This document shows positions 47,931 through 53,676 of a DNA stretch of 53,676 nt, piece after piece (positions within the stretch are counted from its first letter, which is position 1; each line of letters starts with the position of its first letter). The position numbers were made by a program, and so were the translations under genes. The stretch spans positions 1 to 53,676 of IMG/VR virus record IMGVR_UViG_3300030101_001806. The stretch is one strand, 5' to 3'. This stretch comes from a virus. Under the pieces are notes generated by a model, which did not search any database, was not told the DNA's origin, and saw nothing but the letters and a program-made list of their open reading frames with translations.

Positions 47931-48066
47931 TTTTTTCTGCCCTCCTAAAATCTTTCTTTGATGGTGATCCTTTTGTTCCTCTTTTTCTCATCTTCTCTTT
48001 GGATCCAGCTTTTATTCGTTTTCTTTTTGCATGAATGTTAGCATACAATCCACGACGATTAGTCAT
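47908..48066 (-). CDS. Conserved small basic phage protein (52 residues)
   Basis: Hand translated from ATG 48066. It begins MTNRRGLYANIHAKRKRIKA and continues GSKEKMRKRGTKGSPS, a pattern I recognise as highly conserved in unrelated phages, especially cyanophages. The function is unknown; its charge suggests RNA or DNA binding. It overlaps the upstream gene end by 8 bases and the next gene start by 23 bases. Confidence 0.78.
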   Translation of the reverse strand: MTNRRGLYANIHAKRKRIKAGSKEKMRKRGTKGSPSKKDFRRAEKSARKKKV

Positions 48067-48601
48067 TAGGAAGATTCCTCAATGCACCCATTGATGGACC
48101 ATCAAAATTTCCCTCCAGCATTCCTGTCATCAACTCTCCCATGATTCGCTGATTAGGAACATCGCTCTTTTGATAAACTTGTGCAAGATCTTTTACTTCA
48201 TCAATACTTAATTGAAATGCACCATCTTTGTCAGTAAGTTTAGTGATTATTGAATCAGCAACTTCGTCTGCACCTGCAATATCAATGATGTCTTCTAAAT
48301 CAATTTCATCACCTGATTGTGCCATTGCTCTAAAAACAGCACTTGGACCATCAGCACCTTGTCTCATAAGATTATTAGCAATAGTCTGAGTTGTGTTTGG
48401 CAACATTTTAAATTGCTCATCAACATCCATCCCTAGATCTTTTCTACCTAAATTTTCTATGCCAGATCTTAAAACAGTATCTGCATCTTTATCAAAAAGT
48501 TTTTTAGAATCGACCTCAGCACCTCTGCCTGCTTTTTTTGTTGGCATGGGTCTATTGATAGCACCCAGAGCAGTTCTTAATCCTCTGCCAAACATACTCA
48601 T
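48059..48601 (-). CDS. Late protein ending in the GAL motif (180 residues)
   Basis: Not recognised. It begins MSMFGRGLRTALGAINRPMP and is mostly helical and acidic; an EF-hand-like acidic stretch is not convincing. It ends GPSMGALRNLPND, a clear copy of the recurrent late motif at the extreme C-terminus. The start overlaps the preceding stop (ATGA). Probably a virion component. Confidence 0.6.
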   Translation of the reverse strand: MSMFGRGLRTALGAINRPMPTKKAGRGAEVDSKKLFDKDADTVLRSGIENLGRKDLGMDVDEQFKMLPNTTQTIANNLMRQGADGPSAVFRAMAQSGDEIDLEDIIDIAGADEVADSIITKLTDKDGAFQLSIDEVKDLAQVYQKSDVPNQRIMGELMTGMLEGNFDGPSMGALRNLPND

Positions 48602-49053
48602 TTTCCTGCCTCAAATGTACCTAAAGCACCCATCATATTTTGATCTAATGTGTCTGTCATTCCTGGAGTCATTTCATCTAATCCCTCTGTTAAGAGTCTG
48701 TCTGTTTTATAACTTTCCTCTCTCATCTCTGGTGGAGGTGGTTGTTGATTTAAAAGTTCTTGTAACTCTGGTGGAATGATGTAGTTGTTTACTTCTGTGT
48801 CTGACATCATAGAATCATCGATTCCTAAAAATGCAAGATCTGCTCTTTTTCTTGCGACACCTGCTTTCATAAGCATTTCCAGTTCTTGTTGTAATCCTGG
48901 ATTCATTTTAAAAATTTCTGCTTGAGATGTGGTCGGCATAGGATTAAAAGCATTCGTTTGCATTTGTGTTCCTTGCATTGGACCCATTTCCATTGCTGGT
49001 TTTAGAGTGTCTTCTCTATCAGACATTGCTCCTTTATCTTTATGTCCTGGCAT
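48598..49053 (-). CDS. Late protein with Met/Pro-rich middle (151 residues)
   Basis: The start is ATG 49053, with GGGAGAAAGAAAA upstream; an in-frame Met at 49104 lies in the upstream small gene. The protein begins MPGHKDKGAMSDREDTLKPA, has Met/Gln/Pro-rich segments and ends MMGALGTFEAGK, again the GAL motif at the C-terminus. No known domain. Probably a small virion or assembly protein. Confidence 0.6.
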   Translation of the reverse strand: MPGHKDKGAMSDREDTLKPAMEMGPMQGTQMQTNAFNPMPTTSQAEIFKMNPGLQQELEMLMKAGVARKRADLAFLGIDDSMMSDTEVNNYIIPPELQELLNQQPPPPEMREESYKTDRLLTEGLDEMTPGMTDTLDQNMMGALGTFEAGK

Positions 49054-49177
49054 TTTTCTTTCTCCCTTTTTTCTTTTTCTTCGCCAATGCTCGTAAGTCA
49101 GCACCAGTTATTTTGTTTCTTGGCTTTGCGACTCTTGCCAACTTTTTCTGCTTTGGTGAGTATTTACTAAAAGGCAT
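49040..49177 (-). CDS. Conserved small basic phage protein (45 residues)
   Basis: Hand translated from ATG 49177. It starts MPFSKYSPKQKKLARVAKPR and ends in a Lys/Arg-rich tail after ITGADLRALAKK, a sequence I recognise from many phage genomes. The function is unknown. The start overlaps the upstream stop (TAATG) and the end overlaps the next gene by 14 bases. Confidence 0.78.
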   Translation of the reverse strand: MPFSKYSPKQKKLARVAKPRNKITGADLRALAKKKKKGRKKNART

Positions 49178-49452
49178 TACATCACCTTTGGCGAACCATG
49201 ACCAAGTATCTCGTCCATCATACCTCTCATGTCACCACTGTCAACTTTCATAATTTTAACTTTTACATCGCCATCCATTTCTTCTTCCTGCTCTTCTTCC
49301 TCAGGCATAATCATTTCTTGCATGCAAAGTAAAAGAAAATTTGTTAATTGTTCCTCTGTTAACTCTAATCCTTCAGAGTCATGAGGAAAGCCCATCTTCT
49401 CTTCAAAGAGTTTTGCGTTTTCTTCGAAGTTTCCTATTTTTACTTCTGCCAT
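49177..49452 (-). CDS. Small acidic protein (91 residues)
   Basis: A helical N-terminal half (NFEENAKLFEEKMGFPHD) and a Glu-rich stretch (PEEEEQEEEMDG near 50-62) followed by Met/Gly-rich sequence. It is acidic, unlike its small basic neighbours. AAGGAGA lies before its ATG. The function is unknown. Confidence 0.65.
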   Translation of the reverse strand: MAEVKIGNFEENAKLFEEKMGFPHDSEGLELTEEQLTNFLLLCMQEMIMPEEEEQEEEMDGDVKVKIMKVDSGDMRGMMDEILGHGSPKVM

Positions 49453-49549
49453 TCTTGTCTCCTTTGAACTTTGATTTAATATAATCTCTGATAAAAATTA
49501 TTTTATCAACAAATTCTTTCATATACTTTATTATAAAATCTTTAATCAT
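49403..49549 (-). CDS. Possible small basic protein (48 residues)
   Basis: Hand translated. ATG 49549 overlaps the stop of the 355-residue gene; the frame begins MIKDFIIKYMKEFVDKIIFI and ends in a very basic tail. It overlaps the start of the 91-residue gene by 50 bases, so it may be a chance frame, but it fills the only gap in this part of the operon and its start is coupled. Confidence 0.38.
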   Translation of the reverse strand: MIKDFIIKYMKEFVDKIIFIRDYIKSKFKGDKNGRSKNRKLRRKRKTL

Positions 49550-50609
49550 TCAAGTATCTCCTGATTTTACCAACGACATAAACTAATGGTTCTGCTATTT
49601 TCATATAAATCATGCCAAGATAATCTGGTTTCTTTTTAAATAAAATGTGTTTAATGTGATTGGTTCTTCTTCTTGCTAGATGGTTGCCAATCGCTGTTAT
49701 AATTTTACTTTTCTTCATGCCATTAACGAAAGGTCTAAATAAAAAGTGATAACCTTCTTGATGCAGTGGTGTTAAATATTTTTTCTGATAAATGTACCAG
49801 ATTTTCATAGCTTTTGACCAATCATCCAAACCTGTCTGACGATACATCTCTGTGCAAATTATTGATTTGTCATCTCCTGGATCTGGATCTGACTTCTCAC
49901 CTCTGTTCTCAAGTGTAACTGCACGACTAAATGCTGGATCAAATGCTTGGTTGCCAGTCTTTGGATCTATACTATCTCTAATATTAGATTGATATATATT
50001 ATCTGAGGCAAACTCACCTGTGGTTTTTATATCATCATCAAATTGACCTCCTAATATAGCATCTTCGTAAGTCATAATATTCCCTGCTCCTCCTGTAAAT
50101 GGTGCAAGGTCTTGATAATTACCTGTAAAACCAGATGATTTATAACCAGATCTTGTTGAGAATGGTTGAGTCTTTCCACCTATACTTGATGGTGCCACAT
50201 CTAAAGATGCATATTTAGGACTGTTTGCGAAGAAATCTGTTAATGATGTTTTACTTATAAACTCAGGATTTTCAACACCTTTACTTTTTTGATAGTCAAC
50301 AACCTCTTGACGCAGATTACCTAAAGCACCTGTTCCTGTGCCTGCTCTTTTCATTGATTCCATAAGTCCTAATTTTTCATTGCCTTGTAACTTATTTGCT
50401 ATATTTTCTGCTTGAGTTCTTCCGACCATAGTTCCAAATAAAAGAGCATCACCAACTCCAGGAAGAAGTGATAAAGGTGCTGCAGAGGGAATATTTATTT
50501 TTGTATCTGTAAATGGCAAACCAACAGAACCAGTATTTAAATCTAAAAGGTTAGATGTTAATTGATTAAACTGTTGTTGTGAGATTGGTCCTCTTTGTCT
50601 TGGTGCCAT
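49542..50609 (-). CDS. Late protein with shared C-terminal domain, copy B (355 residues)
   Basis: The last 105 residues match the end of the 458-residue protein at 26655-28031: IC-E--RQ, YLTP-H--GYH, V--M-K, R-N-I, and KPDYLG-IY-KI-EP--YV-G. The N-terminal part is different, with a Gln-rich start, a hydrophobic Pro/Leu stretch near 45-60 and GTGTGALGNLRQ near 92-103, another copy of the late motif. It lies directly after the portal gene. Probably a virion protein. Confidence 0.68.
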   Translation of the reverse strand: MAPRQRGPISQQQFNQLTSNLLDLNTGSVGLPFTDTKINIPSAAPLSLLPGVGDALLFGTMVGRTQAENIANKLQGNEKLGLMESMKRAGTGTGALGNLRQEVVDYQKSKGVENPEFISKTSLTDFFANSPKYASLDVAPSSIGGKTQPFSTRSGYKSSGFTGNYQDLAPFTGGAGNIMTYEDAILGGQFDDDIKTTGEFASDNIYQSNIRDSIDPKTGNQAFDPAFSRAVTLENRGEKSDPDPGDDKSIICTEMYRQTGLDDWSKAMKIWYIYQKKYLTPLHQEGYHFLFRPFVNGMKKSKIITAIGNHLARRRTNHIKHILFKKKPDYLGMIYMKIAEPLVYVVGKIRRYLND

Positions 50610-53014
50610 TATAACATGCCTTTTTCTATATTCTTCTTTCTTTCTATTGCAAGATCAAGTTCTAATTTTTTTATCTTGCCTTCAAGGTCTTGTTGTATCT
50701 TTGCTTGGTCTGCAGCAAGTTTCTGCCTTGCTTGAGCATCTTTTATCTGTAAATCTTGTGCTGCTTTTGCTTGGTCAGTTTGTATCTGTGCTGCAGTTCT
50801 TGCTTTGAGTGCATCTGCTTCAAGTTGTGCAAGCTGTTGTGCATACTGTAAAGGATTCGGTTGTTGTTGTGGCAATCCTCTTATTTGTTGCATGACAGGT
50901 GCTTGCTGTACGACTTGTGCTGCCCTCTGACTTATCATGGCATCTGTTCTTGGATCCACATCATTAAATTTAAATTTAGGATCTTTGAAATCTGGCAACT
51001 CTGGCATCGGCATACCAATAGCTGATTCCATCCTTGTTCTATATAATAGAGCAATATGCTCTGCAACGTGTGCTATCATTATTGGTTGCAAACCTCTTGC
51101 TGAAGGATTGCCACCAAGCGATGGATCTTGTAAAAACTGCATGTGGACAGCGATGTGGCTGTCATGGTCTTGTTCTGGAAATGCTCTGATTGGCTTACCA
51201 TACATCACTGACATGTTCTCATCTATTGGATCCATGCGTGGTGCCTCAGCAGGTTTTTCTAATATCTCATCAATGTTAGGTATTCTGATTGCCTCATACA
51301 TTCTTCTGTATGCCTCATAAACATCATGCAGTTGAGGTGCTGAAGTTGCCATTTGTAATATTGCTTGTGCTTGAGCGATCCTTTGTGCTGTGCTAAAAAT
51401 GTTTGGATCACTGACAGGTATAACATCAATCCTGCCATCAAAGTCTTTTGCCATAATTACAGAACTGACACCTGACATAGCAAAATCCAATTGTTCTGGT
51501 AAATACTTTGCATTCAGCTTGGCTAATAATTTAAACTCTTGTCCTTGAGCATTGTGCAGTCTTTTGTGTATCGCTGAAAATGATTTACTGCCTTGTTCTA
51601 TTAATGCAATAGTTGATCCGACAGGTGCATTAGGATTAACGTCGCCAACATTTAAATCTGCAGTTGCTGCAAATCTTTGTCCAGCTTGTACAATGGCATT
51701 CATTAAATTAAATAATGTGCCAGATGGTTCTTTAAATGGCAGTGGCATTATTGCCTTGTTTACATCATCAACTGTTGCGTCTAGATCTGCAAACTCTCCT
51801 GGATTGATTTGCATCTCACCACCAGTTACTCTGCCTTTTAATTTAAAACCACCTTGCATATTTGCGAATGCAGCAGAGTCTAATAATGCTCTCAAAGCAC
51901 CTGTTGCAGCCTTACCAAGTCCACCAATGAGATGATAAAGACCAAAACCATAAAATCCAGTTCCAGGAAGAAACCTATATGAAACAAACCAATCTCTTCG
52001 CTTTTTGTCTTCATCCTCTTCTTCCCAGTTTCTTCTGATGGAAACAATCGCTTGAGAATCATAATCTATTGTAACAACATATGGTAACATGACTTGGTTC
52101 TCTTCATCACTTGTCATTCCATCAATGCCATCAAAGATATCATAAACATGCATCTCTAAAAGAGTGACCATGGGATTGGATTCTGAATCCTCATAAGAGT
52201 CAACACCTTCAATCTGCTGTCCTATGTCACTGGCAGGATCATCACCAGACCCAACGTATTTAACTGGTAAATAAAAACCACTCTCAACATATCTGTTAAA
52301 ATCGTTTCTTGGTATTCTGATTATATGAGTATATCTTGGTGATGTATAAAGATCCTTGCTCTCTGGTGCGACAATAAAATCTTCTGCTTTTACAAACTGT
52401 GCGCACTGCCTATTTAAATTTGAATCCCACCAAACCTTTTTAAATGCATGACCAATTAGAGGTAGTTGGAAAAGCATTGAGTCAAGATCATCATAATACT
52501 CTGGCATCTGTTGTGTGATCTGGTAATTCATAAAATCACGAACTCTTCGTGCTTGGTCTTCTGTTTCTTCGTCTGGCTCACCTACAACAATTGTTTTTAC
52601 TGGACCACCAGATGGATAAAGTTCTGCAATCGCTCTTGCATTGAATTGTGTTGCTGCCTCAGCAATCATAGGATGAACGACTGTGGACAAACCTCTTGTG
52701 GCTCTCTGTTCTTCTTCCTCGAGCATACCACCATCTGGCTCAAGTGTTTCTAATCCTTGCTTATATCTTTCTTCCCAGTCAGATCTTGACTCTTTGTCAG
52801 AATCAAAATAGCCAATAAGATCTTGTGCTTTTTTATTTAGATCATTTTCATCTATCTCTTCAGCAATATTGTTATCAAAGGTTTCGTCTCTTTCTGACAT
52901 AGCATCAAGTGCAGGATCTCCGACCAACACCTCATCATTGCCTATATCTTCGACTTCTAAATTATCTGCTGGTTTGCCATCTGCGAATGGAACCACATTT
53001 GGTTGTCTAGCCAT
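50609..53014 (-). CDS. Portal protein (801 residues)
   Basis: The portal forms the dodecameric channel through which DNA enters and leaves the head. The protein has the layout of large podovirus portals: an acidic N-terminal region, a segment with TRGLSTVVHPMIAEAATQFNARAIAELYPS near the front of the wing, the family-typical LPGTGFYGFGLYHLIGG and GALRALLDSAAFANMQGG around 370-410, and a long Gln/Ala-rich helical barrel at the end (about 690-795). Its neighbours, terL upstream and late genes downstream, are as expected. AGAGGAGA precedes the ATG. Confidence 0.88.
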   Translation of the reverse strand: MARQPNVVPFADGKPADNLEVEDIGNDEVLVGDPALDAMSERDETFDNNIAEEIDENDLNKKAQDLIGYFDSDKESRSDWEERYKQGLETLEPDGGMLEEEEQRATRGLSTVVHPMIAEAATQFNARAIAELYPSGGPVKTIVVGEPDEETEDQARRVRDFMNYQITQQMPEYYDDLDSMLFQLPLIGHAFKKVWWDSNLNRQCAQFVKAEDFIVAPESKDLYTSPRYTHIIRIPRNDFNRYVESGFYLPVKYVGSGDDPASDIGQQIEGVDSYEDSESNPMVTLLEMHVYDIFDGIDGMTSDEENQVMLPYVVTIDYDSQAIVSIRRNWEEEDEDKKRRDWFVSYRFLPGTGFYGFGLYHLIGGLGKAATGALRALLDSAAFANMQGGFKLKGRVTGGEMQINPGEFADLDATVDDVNKAIMPLPFKEPSGTLFNLMNAIVQAGQRFAATADLNVGDVNPNAPVGSTIALIEQGSKSFSAIHKRLHNAQGQEFKLLAKLNAKYLPEQLDFAMSGVSSVIMAKDFDGRIDVIPVSDPNIFSTAQRIAQAQAILQMATSAPQLHDVYEAYRRMYEAIRIPNIDEILEKPAEAPRMDPIDENMSVMYGKPIRAFPEQDHDSHIAVHMQFLQDPSLGGNPSARGLQPIMIAHVAEHIALLYRTRMESAIGMPMPELPDFKDPKFKFNDVDPRTDAMISQRAAQVVQQAPVMQQIRGLPQQQPNPLQYAQQLAQLEADALKARTAAQIQTDQAKAAQDLQIKDAQARQKLAADQAKIQQDLEGKIKKLELDLAIERKKNIEKGML

Positions 53015-53676
53015 AAATAGTTATTCTCCTCTGTTTTGGATCATCATCCTCCTCATCATAATCAGACGTGTGAGTGATAAACCAACCTTTGCGCAGTCTC
53101 AACCATGCTTGTGTGCATGTATCAACTATGTCATCATTTTCACCAGCAGGGAAAGTTGCACATATGTCTATTAAATTTTTACTCCATTTTTTGTCTGCAG
53201 GAAAGTAAATTCTTCCATCTTCCAATAATGCACTGCTTGCATGTGCTCGTGCTTCTTTATCTCTGTCAGGCATATACTCAAGAACTGGAATACCTGCCAT
53301 GCGTAAATCTTGCAGCAGAGATTGGCCAGATGCCTTCTTTTCTATCATCACTGCGTCTGGTTCATAATCATAATATGCTTCTTGTGCAAGTTTGCGAAGT
53401 TGGGGATATGTAACTCTGTCATACCACATCTCAAGAACAATAACATTAACTTGACCATGCAGTCTAAAAACTCCCCAAGTGGTTCTGGCAGAATATGATG
53501 TTTTCTCTTTTGTAGAAAAAGCTGTGTCATAGGACTGCAGCACATATTCAATATTCGGCATGGTTGGTTCTTCCCATGGTTGCCACCATTCAGCTTTTAG
53601 GATGCCACCACCTTTTGGCATTGGTCTTTGTTGTAACTGGCCAGCACTGGCATATGACCCAAGTGATTTCTCAAGT
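53007..53676 (-). CDS. terL: Terminase large subunit, C-terminal part (runs off the right edge)
   Basis: The frame is open from the right edge (53676) to the stop at 53007 and is the continuation of the gene at 1-1212. It holds the nuclease domain: QSYDTAFSTKEK with the first catalytic Asp, VMIEKKASGQSLLQD with the Glu, and GENDDIVDTCTQAW with the last Asp residues. The stretch 53238-53676 repeats 1-439 with small differences. An internal Met at 53621 is not a true start. The stop overlaps the portal start by 8 bases. Confidence 0.95.
   Translation of the reverse strand, partial: LEKSLGSYASAGQLQQRPMPKGGGILKAEWWQPWEEPTMPNIEYVLQSYDTAFSTKEKTSYSARTTWGVFRLHGQVNVIVLEMWYDRVTYPQLRKLAQEAYYDYEPDAVMIEKKASGQSLLQDLRMAGIPVLEYMPDRDKEARAHASSALLEDGRIYFPADKKWSKNLIDICATFPAGENDDIVDTCTQAWLRLRKGWFITHTSDYDEEDDDPKQRRITIYG
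53238..53676. repeat. Terminal overlap, right copy
   Basis: This is the partner of 1-439. Base 53238 corresponds to base 1, so a circular joined genome would be 53,237 bp. The reading frame of the terminase is preserved exactly across the join (codon boundary at base 1), which supports a true circular map rather than a chimeric end. Confidence 0.93.

Noticed and set aside
48059-48601. EF-hand-like acidic loop in the 180-residue protein
   Set aside because: DEIDLEDIIDIAGADE lacks the Gly at loop position six and the regular spacing of calcium ligands seen in the protein at 31570-31890.
1-53676. CRISPR array or spacer-like repeats around 37349-38335
   Set aside because: The repeats are not separated by unique spacers, vary in sequence, and lie in one open reading frame as 20-residue protein repeats.
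1-53676. Integrase, excisionase or lysogeny repressor
   Set aside because: No tyrosine or serine recombinase motifs and no helix-turn-helix repressor were recognised in any credible frame, so a temperate lifestyle is not supported.

Overview
The window reads as one essentially complete genome of a lytic tailed phage (Caudoviricetes), most likely a short-tailed, P22-like podovirus of a low-GC marine bacterium. The evidence is AT-rich DNA (by eye about 35-40% GC), fibre, LamG and repeat proteins of a type typical of marine phage metagenomes, P22 gp4- and gp10-like tail genes, large ejection-protein-like genes and no tape-measure gene. No integrase, repressor, tRNA or CRISPR array was seen. A marine alphaproteobacterial host (for example SAR11-like) is an inference only.

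The two window ends overlap. Bases 1-439 and 53238-53676 are the same stretch of the large terminase gene with 16 mismatches by hand count. Joining them gives a circular map of about 53,237 bp and a 480-residue terminase. The mismatches suggest the contig closes on a slightly different strain.

There are two transcription blocks. The rightward early/middle block (2746-20654, + strand) starts with an ADP-ribosyltransferase-like protein. It then carries replication genes (ssDNA-binding-like protein, archaeo-eukaryotic-type primase, UvrD-like helicase), a flavin/nucleotide set (FAD oxidoreductase, divergent ThyX, HAD phosphatase, SDR, VOC protein), a DnaQ-like exonuclease beside a DNA polymerase III alpha subunit, a papain-like protease, a SNF2-like helicase and a PD-(D/E)XK nuclease. 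Four + strand promoters and one - strand promoter share the exact form TTTACT-N17-GATACT followed by TGAGAAAGGAAA before the start codon.

The leftward late block (- strand) begins with terS at 1705, runs through terL and across the window junction, and continues from portal to 20718, about 34 kb. Its order is packaging, portal, a run of tiny basic proteins, a 2OG oxygenase, a GroES-like co-chaperonin, scaffold, capsid, adaptors, a repeat protein with a cupredoxin-like domain, fibres, a lysis set (EF-hand membrane protein, 3-TM holin, zinc ribbon, GH24 lysozyme), a gp10-like tail protein and a set of ejection-protein candidates. None of these genes carries the early promoter pattern. A lone 193-residue gene (1856-2437, - strand) has its own early promoter and terminator between the two blocks.

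The points most worth a second look are the shared early promoters with a spacer palindrome, the structured divergent region at 2495-2687, a GAL[GSTR]N-type peptide recurring in otherwise unrelated late proteins, a shared C-terminal domain in two late proteins far apart in the operon, the cupredoxin-bearing repeat protein with a decayed zinc-finger-like N-terminus, the phage GroES, and the divergent ThyX/FAD pair.
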